This document shows positions 9,909 to 20,642 of a stretch of DNA of 64,000 nt, one piece after another. Within the stretch, counting starts at the first letter, position 1. Each line of letters starts with the position of its first letter. Below the pieces are notes generated by a model that made no database searches, had not been told where the DNA came from, and saw nothing but the letters and a program-made list of their open reading frames with translations. The position numbers and the translations under genes are program-made. The stretch is from Diplosphaera chodatii (lineage: Eukaryota > Chlorophyta > Trebouxiophyceae > Prasiolales > Stichococcaceae). The DNA lies in NCBI GenBank assembly GCA_032358165.1, contig JAALGY010000043.1, forward strand, positions 1,736,001 through 1,800,000, read 5' to 3'.

Positions 9909-12796
9909 CTATGTTGCGGGATCACCGCGCAGCACCCAGCTGCAGACAAGCGCAGCCATAGCCATGGTGCAGGGCGCCCATCCAGTCTGCACGCACTCAA
10001 GATCATCCTGTAAGCCACCAGACCTAAACGTCTGGTCGGTTATGCGCAACTGTCAGCATCGCACGTTTGATGGGCACTGCCACTGCCCTCTGATGACCAT
10101 ACCTGCCGAAAGGCGGCCTGGGGGGCGGGCGCAGGCGCTGGGACAAGGGCAGACACGGCCGGCCCAGTGTTCAGCGTCAGAGCCTCCGGTGCTGGTGTCA
10201 CCGCCGGCGCCGAGTCTGGTGCTGCTGACAGCAGGCCTGGCATGCTTGCCGACGGGGATCCTGCTGCAGGCGCCGCTGCAGTGGCTGCTGCTGATGCTGA
10301 TCGCAGGGGTGGCGGCAGCCGGAGGCCTGCTCCGCTGGGAGGTGTCGCTGCCGACTCAGAGCTGCATGCGCCACACTCGCAGTGTGTGTTGTGGCCTCGG
10401 TGCGCATGAAAGTGGCAGTGCTGCGGAGTCACATGCTGCTATTCATCATGTGCGCACCTGACGCTGGGACTTGCTGTGAATGGCAGGCTGCACGCTTGGA
10501 AAACCCCCTGCAAACATTGCAGCCATGGCGCTGACGGTCAGCCACCATGCGTCCTGCATGCTGACTCTGGCAATAACATCCAAGCCACCTGCCCAGCTGT
10601 GACACATGAGCCCATGAGCCTACGTACCTGGTACAGTGCGCCGAACACCTGGCTGCTTGCCACCCTGTCGCGACAGAGCTGCGTGACTCTCGACAGGTAC
10701 ACCTTGCAGGTGGCCGGACAGCTGTTGGCTCCGCCCAGCACATCCACACAAGCCGCGCTGCCCGCTGCAGCCTCAGTTGCGCTGCCAGGGAAGGAGTCTG
10801 TGAGGCACTGCAGGTCCGCCTCTCCTTGCGCTGCACACGCACGACATCAATTCACGTACACAGGGAATTCTTCTGGTCAAGCCGGTTTGTAGACCTCAGT
10901 ACGTCGCAATCTTCAGCAGGGTAGTATGTCCGTGGCATGCCGCGGGGAGCCCAAGCACCGCGCACCCACTGCATTGTCCTGCTGCGCGGCTTCGCAGGTG
11001 CCATGTGCAAGCTGCGCAACAACAATCAACACTGTCAACCTCCGTAGCCATCGTGCTCCCCTGTGCGGCGGGTGCTCATGATTCGCTTGGTAGTAGAATT
11101 GGAGATCGACTACTTGCAGTTTCAGCTGAGACACAGCGGCAAAGCGAGCGGCCATGATAGCATCGACGATGGACTTCATTTCTGTTGGGACTGTCAGTAC
11201 CGTGTTGCTGCACGTCTGCTTGTGCTGCACCAAGAGTCAACAGGTCACGTGCCTCAACGGCTGATCTGGCATTTGTGCTGCTCTTGCCAAGAAGGCCAAG
11301 GACCACACTCTCAGCCACTGTGAATGCACGGGCGTCCACACAAATCTCAGTCTCGGTGACGACGAGAATACATGACGTTGACCTGCAGAAACTGGAGGCC
11401 TGGCTGACAGCCGTGCTGGGCGGGGCCGCTGGTGCCACCGTACCAGGCGGATCGTAGCCGGCTGCTTGCATCAAAAGAGCGACTGGTGTCCTGTGGGCAC
11501 TGTTCCTATCGTGCCAGCCGCAGCTGCCCTCGCCGGCCTCGTCATTACAGCAGCACGCCAGCAGCGCCCGCCGCCAGGAGGAGGGCCGCAGGCAGCGCTT
11601 CACTCACCTGAGCACGGTGCCAGCAGCAGCATTGAGTCCCACCCAGACCAACGTGTGGTGCGGCTTCTCAAAGGCAAGCTGCAGTTTATCCATGACATCT
11701 TTGCGCACGCAGTGGTGTGGGAGATGAATGCGTACATGGAAGCGGCCACTGGCTGCATTCGATGCTGCCGAGTATGTCACTGCGCAGAAGTCGAAGTACT
11801 GCGCAAAGTATGAGCCTGTTGCACCCTCGGTTGCCAGCGAGTGCCGGCAGCTCTGCGGGATCTGCGAGCATGACAGTGCTTAACTCGTCAGCCAAACTTG
11901 CAGCTTCCAGAGCCCTCCGAAGATCCTGCGGCGACCTGGCATGTTGGTGAATGCAGTATGCCAAGTAACTGTCTGCACGCAAATCGTCTGCCGCTGCAGG
12001 ACTATGCATCCTGCAGGTCAGCAAACATCATTGGCAAGCTAAGACACCCTGGCCACTCACCATCTCCAGAAAACTGACGCAGCTGGCGGGGCACGCTGTT
12101 GGGTTGGTGCCAGCTATCACGGTGTCTCGGGTGCAGGCAAACTCGGCGGACAGCACTGTCGTATCAGTCTGCGCTTGCACGAAGCACAGCACGTCCGAGC
12201 TGGGAAGCACTGCAATCAAAGAGCACAGCGTGTCAATGCAATGAACAAGATGCTCGAATTGTGTGACACACCAGTGAGCATTAGCGAGCGACCTTGCAAC
12301 AACTGCACACCATTGAGAGGCGGAGGCGGCGCTGGGGTCGATGACTTGGGAGGTGGAGGGCTCTTCACTGGTGGCGGCGGTGGAGTCTTTGAGGGCGACG
12401 GAGGGATACGGGCTGTTGCAGGTGGCGGTGAAGCGTCTGCTGAGAGAGGCGGTGGGTGCCCTTTGGCTGGCGGTGGACGAGGAGGCTCGCTGCCTGCTTC
12501 ATGATGGAGTTCAACCTTCTTAAACAGGAACAGCGAATGTGGGACGCACTGACCATCCTAGTTCATCACTCCCATCAATGGCTGTCCAGCCTGGACAACC
12601 TTCTCGTGCACAGCAAAGCTTCGTCTCGTCGTGTATGGTCGCACATATGCCACTCGGTTTCGTGATCATTATTGGCAGAGAGCTCACCAGGCGGTGGCGA
12701 AACTGCCGTAGCTGTGGCTGTGAATGCACAGACCAACACAATCGTGCAGCGCAAGAGCGTGGCCCTTCTGGCCGCGCAACACGCGCCGCGCCACAT
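9909..12796 (-). CDS. Secreted Cys-rich protein with Pro-rich linker (copy B)
   Basis: Family not recognised. The start at 12796 gives a signal peptide (MWRGACCAARRATLLRC, then IVLVCAFTATATA). A Pro-rich segment (about 12500-12310) contains TPPPPPVKSPPPPKS, typical of algal wall glycoproteins. A Cys module follows near 12200-12062 (VLCFVQ...FACTRD, then NPTACPASCVSFLEM). An exon near 11870-11625 has FDFCAVTYSAASNAASGRF and HLPHHCVRKDVMDKLQL. Another near 11470-11210 has LVVTETEICVDARAF. The next (11190-11045) has EMKSIVDAIMAARFAAVSQL. A second Cys module (10812-10630) reads CLTDSF, AACVDVLGGANSCPATCKVY, then LCRDR. An Ala/Pro-rich exon (10390-10100) and a short last exon (MAMAALVCSWVL, stop TAG 9909-9911) end it in consistent phase. 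The tail could be a weak GPI signal. Tandem relative of the gene at 7773-9684. Confidence 0.58.
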
Positions 12797-13280
12797 CTCA
12801 CAACGTTAATTGATGATCCAAGAAAATTTCTGCGTTGGTATGTCGGGCAGACGTGCCGGCAACAGCAGCTGCACCCCGAAAATTCACGGCGCGGCTTCAA
12901 GGGGAGTGACCAATTTGGCAGCCCCCTCCAATTGCTCGCTGGCCATGGCCTCCGATGGCTGGTCGTCGCACGCAGCTTGCATCACACATCGGCCATCTAC
13001 TCGATACAACGCAGCTCATCGTCATTGCTGCGCAACTGCTCTTTTGCCATTGATTATTGCTGAGGACAAACTGCACGGGACAGCACGAGGCTCGCACGCA
13101 TGGGAATGCTGCGGCGCAGGTCAGGTTTGCCTGGTCTTTAGCTGCGGTCTGACAGGACAGCAGCGTGTCTCGCGAGGTCCAGATGATCACGTCACTCCCG
13201 TGCATGCGACCCATCCCCTCCTGAAGCTGGACCGCAGCCGCATGCCAGCCTAGCCAGGCAGCACCGCTCAGCCGGCGGCG
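12797..13280. other. Divergent promoter region
   Basis: About 480 bp between the divergent starts of the Cys-rich gene (minus) and the acidic protein gene (plus). Only short non-conserved frames are present. No specific element recognised. Confidence 0.45.
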
Positions 13281-14808
13281 ATGGCAGATAACGTGATGAT
13301 ACCAGGCAAGCGTGATCGGTCGGATCTAGGCCTGCCGACCCGGGAGGATTTGGACCATGAGGCGGGGGCGCAGCGGCTGCGGGTGGCCGAGGAATTCGGT
13401 GAGGGACAAACCTCTGTGCAAGTGTGATGGGCAAGCAGCGTCACAGCTGACCTCAACTATCGACGACAGTCGCAGCAAAGGCTCAGCAATCTGCAGCATG
13501 TCGCTATGCATTCCACCGCACGGCTCGCCTTGCATGCAACTTGTTGATCATGCATGCTGATGCATGTCAATCATCTCGCAGGCGAGGAGTATTTGACCAA
13601 TGCAGCCGGCGAGCAGCTACCGGATGTAGGGGATGCCGGCGACCCTTCCGGCGCAGCAGAGCCCGCGGGTCTGTCAGAGGAGTACCCCTCGGAGGCGCGA
13701 GAGGCACTTGACGATGCGGGGCTCGAAGGTGTCCACTTTGACCCCTCTGGTCTGCCACGGCAACTAGTGATATCACTCACTCATCAGGTCTAGACACCAG
13801 GGTGCAGAGGTGTGCAGGTGACTGCACGTACTGCGGCATGCTGGCGGGCGGTGGCAAGAGATCCGAAAGTGCACTGTGACCAGCTCTTCTGATGCTGCTG
13901 CACGCGGTGCAGAGCGGCAGCCTGGGGAGGAGACAGCGGATGAGCTGGCGGCAGCGGAGGCAGCGGACGCCGCGCACAGGGTGGTGACGGCAGAAGGCGG
14001 CGGCAACGCTGCTGCTGATGACGAGCAGGCTGCCATCATTGATGCGCTGGCGGCGGCAGAGGACGCATATGATGCAGCACACCCAGAGGTGGGCGCCAGT
14101 GTCTGACTTTAATCTGCCAGGCTGGCTTTCTTGCGGTGGCTCTTTGAAGATGGTTCAGTGACAGGGGCGTGGCATGGCCAACGAACCCATCAGGCGAGCT
14201 GACATGGTCGTGTTGCATCTGCAGGCAGCACCTGACACGGGGCATCGCCACCTGCGCCGCGAGTCGAGCGCTGCCAGGACCCCTGCAGCAGCAATGGCGG
14301 CAGAGGACTTGGCAGATGGAGCGGTGCCCAGTGGTGCTGTGAGTGCTCCGGCAAGGGAGGAGATCAGCAGCTCTGGCCGAGAAGGGGCACGCAGGCGACT
14401 GGCGGCCGCGCTGGCAGGCAACACATCCTTCGCGGCGACCGGCGCTGATGCAGCGGTGGCGGCAGCAAATGTGGAAGCCGGCATGCACGGTGCCGCTGGT
14501 ACCAGGTGCACAGCAACATATCATCCTGAAGGCCTGCGTGCTGTCACCTTCCCGAATGGTCAGCCACGACCCTGAGGCATGGCCGCACGTTCATACCTGG
14601 TGGTCTTGTCTACTGCAGGGCTGGGTACAGAGCCGTGCTGGCAAATGCAGTGCGGCTTGCAGCAACTGTTGCAGACAGCGACGAGCTGCTGCGAGCAGCG
14701 TTGAGCGGGCCGCAGGCGTTGCCAGAGCATGCGAGGGAGCAGGAGAAGACTTTGCCGGTGGAGAGCAGCGGGCTCCAGGGGACCGTGATGAAGCCGCGCT
14801 ACAGCTAA
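13281..14808 (+). CDS. Acidic Ala/Glu-rich protein of unknown function
   Basis: Not recognised. The proposed start at 13281 reads MADNVMIPGKRDRSDLGL, followed by PTREDLDHEAGAQRLRVAEE, with a GT donor straight after. The second exon (about 13581-13760) is strongly acidic: EEYLTNAAGEQLPDVGDAGD, later LSEEYPSEAREALDDAG. The third (about 13870-14090) has EETADELAAAEAADAAH and IIDALAAAEDAYDAAHPEV. The fourth (about 14224-14500) has AMAAEDLADGAVPSGA and ARRRLAAALAGN. The last (about 14621-14808) has YRAVLANAVRLAATVADSD and ends MKPRYS, TAA 14806-14808. There is no signal peptide or membrane segment. Composition predicts a soluble, largely helical or disordered protein. Codon choice (GCG/GGC/GAG-rich) matches neighbouring real exons. 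Exon boundaries are moderately sure. Confidence 0.5.
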
Positions 14809-15198
14809 CACGCGTGCCGTCACTGAGCGTCTGCTGGCACCGACACAGGCAGCAACACCTGCCGTCACTAACGGCAGTTGCAACGCGCTGCACTTGTATT
14901 TGCAAGCAGCAAGGTCCAGCCCCCAGCAGTCCTGCTGAACATCAGATGACAGTCGTGGAGCTGATGCGGCTCTGCACCTCGAGAACGCCCTAGTGCACAC
15001 TGGCTCATGCTCTCACGTGTCTCTTGCAGAATACATACTAACATAGCAGTGCTTCTGGTATTCTAACCGGCAAAACAAACATACAAATGCAGGACTGTTG
15101 TGATGCTCAAGCCGATGTGTCTTCATCGGCACCCGACCATCGCACGCTGTGATGGTCTGACCGGGCAATGTCACACGCTCGCATGTGCCCACCTGCAG
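14809..15198. other. Convergent intergenic region
   Basis: About 390 bp holding the 3' UTRs of the acidic protein gene and the BTB-MATH gene. No supported frame, repeat or RNA gene seen. Confidence 0.45.
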
Positions 15199-18100
15199 TT
15201 AGCCCCGGCGCCGCACAGTCCTGCCCTTGTTGGCCACACTAGCTACCATGCGTCGAATGCTCTCTTGTTCCTGCACCTTGCGCCTCTGTGCCACTCGCGC
15301 TGCCATGTGTGATGCTGCCACGGCGCGCAGCTGCAAATGCTTCGTTGATGTGTCCAACAGTGCTCGTTCAGGCACGAAAAGTATGACCATCGTCAGCGCC
15401 AACGCTGACTGCAGAGCATTGAGCAGTTCCTCATTACCCATTCAGGCCACCAATATCACATGTGAACAGTGATGATCCCAGCCGCACGATACGAGTCTGC
15501 ACCAGACCGTGTGCAAATTGCGCACCTGGGGCGCTGCCAGTTCCAGGGATGTTGTAGTTCAGAGACGCTGGCGGGGTGCCCTTGTCCGCACTCCGGTCGA
15601 ACACTTCCATGCAGCTCGCCTGCACCTGCAGCGCATGATGAACCTGCTGTCACAGCCGGTCCGGTGCCAAGAAGCATGCCTGTGCTCCTCTACATGTTGC
15701 ATACAGATACAAGTTTGTATGTCCGCCGATTTGTCTGAACTGTGCACTACCGATGGTCCTGGCCCAGTTTGTCCAGCCAAAATGCCAAGACGCGTGCCTG
15801 CAGGGTGAGCAGGCCCTCCTGGCCGACGAAGCCAAGGCGCGGGTTGCGCGCGTCCGCCAGCTGCGAGAACTGCTTGAAGCCCCACACCTTGCGCTCCGCA
15901 TCCAGCACCTCCTCCAGCCCTGCAGCATGTGGCAATGTTTCTGCATCCTGCAGCTCGTTCAGTCGTCACAAGGGAGAGTATCATGCATGCGCTTTAGTTC
16001 AGTCAGCAGGGTGGGCTTAGAACCATCCTGGCAGTCTCCAATGTCGGCTCAGCTCATAGCGAAAGTCGGAGGCCAAGGGGGGAACGAGCACTGGAGGTCA
16101 TGCCACTGAAAGGAAGCACCTCGTTCCACGGTCTTGCTCGGGCTGGCGCTGTTGTACAGGCGGATGGCAAACCGGATCTGCTCCTTGAAGGTCGGCTTCA
16201 CGTCGCCCGCCACCGACAGGAACACCGCCAGGTCCGAGGCGCTGGCTGTTGCCACCAGGCACCTGCATGTTACATTGCATGCATGCTTATGTTACGAGAT
16301 TACTCACCACATATGACCGTGAAGGTCTGGCACGATGCAGCAGGAGCGCACCATTTCACAGCAGATCCGGGGATGGCGAACTCTGCGCTGCGCGCCTTGC
16401 CGCCGGGCATGGCTGCGTCCACCGCCCACGTCTCCCAGGACGAGTCACGCTGCTTCCTAGCAACGCCAATGGACGGTGCCTCAGCAGTTTGATGGTGCAG
16501 CGATGCAGTATGACGACATACTGCATCATCACTTTAATTGTGAGATACGACCACTTGCTTCATAGGGGAAAACCCGTCAGCAGGACAGAGGTCCACCTCT
16601 GCGGGAAGTCCAGCTCCAGCTGCGACGCCTCGGACAGCGCCACGTGGGCGACGCGCGCCATCACACGCGCGCACGACTGCACCGCCGGGCTGCACAGCGC
16701 CTGGTTCAGGTGGTATGCCTTCAGGTGCTCCAGCTGCAGCACGCAAACACACACATTGAGGCTGGAGCAGGGGGTGGGGATGTTGTCGCAGCAGCATTGC
16801 AGCTACAAGGGATATGGCACACATGAGGTGGCCGGGAGGAGAAGCCATGGCAGCACCGCAATATTGCAGGACAGACTGTGACATGGGAGGCATGCCGGGT
16901 GCAGGTAGCACTGGCGCTGGGTGCAGCACGATATCACAGCAAGGCATGTCCTGCACTCTGTCTATGTGTCAAGGCAGGTGCGCAGGCGGTGCCGGGCACA
17001 GCAACGCAACGCCCGCACCCGCATGCCGGACAGCAGCAGCTGGTTGTAGTCGTGGGCCTCCAGCCCGCGCTCCTCCCGCTCCAGCAGCATCATCCCCTCC
17101 ACCGCCTGCGCATCAATGTGCGTCAACGAACAAGTGCATGCTGACTTGCAGCGTCGTCTTCGATGCACACAACGCAATGGCGAGGCAGCCGTGTGAGGTG
17201 CCCACTGCAAAGCTGCAGCTTGCCTCATGCAACAGGAGAGTGCAAATCAGGTTGGCAGGCAATAAACTTGCAGACGGCAGGCTATACCCTGATGATGAGC
17301 ATCTCGCTGTACAGCGACAGGTTGTCGTCTGACAGGATGCTCAGCAGCTCCCGCTGCCCGATCGACTTGAAGAACTTGGAGCCGCCTGCAGGTGATCCAG
17401 TCGGTCTCCATGCAGCACCGAATGGAAGCACCACTGCCAGTATGCTGTCATCGCTGCATGACAGCGTGGCAAAACTCCAGAGGTTGGGAGGTGCGCACCC
17501 TTGCTGGCCAGGATGGAGTCGAAGTTCTTGATGCAGTGCTTGCGGACGGCGCCGCGGACCTTGTCGAGCTTGTACTTGGTGCTCCTGCACCACAAACGAA
17601 TCCTCATACATGTTTGCCAGAGGTGCCAATCCTGCACGCTGGCCTGCTACGCCTAAACTTGGCATGCTGGCTCATCCTCTAGCAAACGATCAGGTGTTTG
17701 GAAAGCTCACAGCGTCCAGGCGAGGCGTGGCTCCGCAGCCAGGAACTCCTGCAGAAACGCTGCGCTCGCATCACGGAGCGCCCCTGCGCATTTGGTCAAG
17801 TCCAGTGGGTTTCAGTGTGTGCAGGCCTTGCAACAGATGTGAGCTTGACCAGTGCAACTACCAGAGAGCATATGTTGAAACCATGTCACAGAAGCTCATA
17901 GCTCAGCAGCGCACCAATCTTGACCTTCTCTGCGAGGTCCAGGATCTGCAGGGTAGCCAGCAACCCAATGCTCATATGTGCAGGCTATTTATTTGCAGCA
18001 CGTGCCACAGCAAGTTGCTTCAGCACTGCGGTGGAATGGTGCCAACGCAGGCATGCACCTCTTCGATGTTGCGCCAGTTGAGTGCCACCTGCGCTGTCAC

Positions 18101-19506
18101 GATGCTGGGCATCAGCAATTACGATGGTCTCAGGCAAGTACCTATCATACAAAGGCAAGGCACCTGATGCAGCAGGTAGAGGCTGGGGACGCGGCCCAGC
18201 TCTGACCTCTCGGGCGTATATGGACCGGATGGCTGAGCGGAGGGAGCTGCCGCGCACGCCCTCCACATTGATGACGCGCATCTCGCCCCCCTCCTGTGCA
18301 CACGCACACAACAGCCTGCGCTGCACATCCTATGACGCACACATGGACTGCAGGTCGACATCCCGTGCAAACACATGCTCGCATGTCGGCCACAATGGCT
18401 TCTGAACAGGCCTCTGGAGCTGCACGTGCCATGGACGATCAGCAAAACGTGGCCAAGGTACCAAGCACCGCTCTACTACGTGACACTCATTCCCGCACCG
18501 CGGCGCCGAGGGACGGCAGGCGCTCCACCCGGCCGCTGGACAGCGCCTTGTACACCATGGGCGACACCGCCGCCATGTCCAGGGTGTTGGCGTGTACCTG
18601 CGGGGCGCACAACGCAGCGGCGCGCTGAGCATCCGAGCGCTCCTACGCTTGATGCCCCGGACATGTCTGCTGCAGTACAGGGTCAGTACCTGTGCATGTG
18701 TCTCCAGGTAGAGCCACAATGAGGCAGATAGCAGCAGCACTGCCTGCACTAGGTGTCTGTGACAGAGAGGCAGGCACTCCACTGGCTCAGCAACCCCGTG
18801 GCGGCTGCAGTGCGTTGCTGCTCCATGCCACTGCTGCAGTGCTTGCAACCTTCAGGAGCTCCTCAACAGCTTGCCAGGCGCTGGCGGGCTCACCAGCTCG
18901 TTGTCGGCGGTGGTGCGCAGCTGCAGGTCCCACAGCTGGGCGTTGCCGGCGGCGCGCGTCCACAGGTCCAGCTTGCGCTCGTCCAGCACGTTGGGGCCGC
19001 CCCACAGCGGCATCGGCGGCGCGTCGCCCGGCTGCAGCTGCGCTGGACAGTTGGCTCGTTTGATGCAGGGCATGCAAGTGCCGCGGCAGGATACACCCTG
19101 ACTGCAGAAGGTCGCACATGTTGACGGTGTGTCTGACATACCAGCTTCGTGACAGATGCTTTGCTAGCGTGTCGTGTTTAGCCATCAGATACTCATGAAT
19201 GTCGTGTGTAGGGGCAAGACACTCATAGACAGCGTGTAGCACCTGCACAGGGGGCGCCGGCGGTGGCCCCGGCACCGTGGATGCTGTGATCGCCAGGGCG
19301 GCGGGGTTGAGCGGAGGCTTGTAGCCCCCTGCTGGCTTGCTCATGGCGTTGTCATGCGGCGACTTGACGTCGTGGACGCCCTGCAGAGGCGCGTGCGGGT
19401 TGCCACCCGAACGACTGCTGTTGCCGGACTGCGGCTTCCGCTTCTCTGCCAGCAGCGGCCCATCGTCCAGCACGGAGCCCGCCCGCGCGGTGACGCACCG
19501 CAGCAT
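15199..19506 (-). CDS. BTB-BACK-MATH domain protein
   Basis: Probable CUL3-type E3 ligase substrate adaptor. BTB binds cullin-3 and MATH usually binds substrate. The tentative start at 19506 gives a disordered Gly/Pro/Ser leader. WGGPNVLDERKLDLWTRAAG and LWDLQLRTTADNEL (19050-18900) open the BTB fold. It continues with VHANTLDMAAVSPMVYKALS (18607-18540) and RVINVEGVRGSSLRSAIRSI (about 18280). ILDLAEKVKIGALLSYEL (about 17940), STKYKLDKVRGAVRKH (about 17580) and LLSILSDDNLSLYSEMLIIR (about 17340) form the BACK-like helices. A helical stretch EHLKAYHLNQALCSP (about 16730) follows. The MATH part is DLAVFLSVAGD (about 16220), EQIRFAIRLYNSA (about 16170) and KVWGFKQFSQLAD (about 15880). The C-terminal exon ends VRRRG, TAA 15199-15201. 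Domain assignment is by family pattern. Upstream exons beyond 19506 are possible. Confidence 0.78.
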
Positions 19507-20642
19507 CGCTGCTGCAGCGCCTGAGCCGCGAGATCACTGCAGTCTGCTCCCCCTGCTGCCTCCTGTCCGTGTGCCGCAGCCGTGGCTGGGGCGCCGCAGC
19601 GGTGCACCGCCGCTGGTGCCGATGCTTGAGGCCTTGCCACCGGATGGGTGCCGATCGTAACATGCAGAGCCTGGCTTCGTTTCGAGTCGTTGCATGCCGA
19701 TGCGTTTGCAGGCTGTCCCATCCGGCAGTTGGCCCGTCGAGCTGCCGAGGTGCTTGTCTTGGAAGGACACGCTGTCGGCCTGAACGCTGCATCCAGCCGG
19801 CGTGGTGTTGGACGGCATGATACGGTACTTTGAGTTCCATGTGGCAGCAGGCAGATATGGTCTGCACCTATACTGCACGGTAAAGGATCCATATCGCAAA
19901 GTAGCATTTTGCACTATGCTCCAAATGAGTGGTCACGTCTGCTGCGCGTCAAACAAATTTGCTTCATGGTCTCACCTCTGGCATGTCCGTAAGTGCCGTG
20001 TGTGCATCGCTCATTGATTCGATCGCCACCCAGGTAGCCTAGCAAGTCCCGCAGGCCTCATTGGTCACAATCGACGTACCAAACCATGCTGATTTGCAGC
20101 TGCTGCACACGTGTGATACAGTCAGAGGAACAAGGGACTGGCGATCGTGCCGCGAATGCTGAATGGCCACCGCAGCCTGCGCCAGTGTTGCGATCCCGGA
20201 CAGATTAGTCATTGGGTGCACGATGCAGTGCACGACACCGAGGGCGTTTCACGGCGCATACTGCCCATTCCCTGCGCTGCTGCTGCCTTCACTTGGTGCT
20301 TGCCCTGTCACTGAAGTCTAGACCAGGGCAGGGCCGGCAGCGGAGCCGCTTGGTTAGGTCTGCTGCGTGGAGGCTGCAGGTGGTCAGGTAGCGGAGCTGT
20401 TGACGAGTCAGTGCATGCAGCAGGCAACTCACAAGCTGTTGACAACGCGGCACACCCAGGCAGCTGGTAAAGGAACGCCGCAACGCTGTACGCCAGAACG
20501 TCACGTGGCAGCATGGCACACTGATGTTGTCTCGACTTGCTTGGTGTTCAAGACACCTGGACGCTGACAGGACGAGGGGCGGCGTGCAAGGGTTTCAGCT
20601 CACCAACACAGCACTTACAGCTGAGCGTGCCATCAGATAGTC
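19507..20642. other. Divergent region between BTB-MATH and ABC transporter genes
   Basis: About 1.1 kb. A minus-strand frame from 19914 with MPSNTTPAGCSVQADSVSFQ could be a 5' exon of the BTB gene. A minus-strand frame near 20510-20310 begins MLPRDVLAYSVAAFLYQLPG, reminiscent of a helical repeat or F-box start, but nothing corroborates it. A 24-bp element at 20629-20652 is nearly identical to one inside the BTB gene (19181-19204). Otherwise promoter DNA for two divergent genes. Confidence 0.35.

Noticed and set aside
20289..20519. Minus-strand frame LPRDVLAYSVAAFLYQLPG as an F-box gene
   Set aside because: One short exon-like stretch without a supported neighbour exon; kept only as a note in the intergenic entry.
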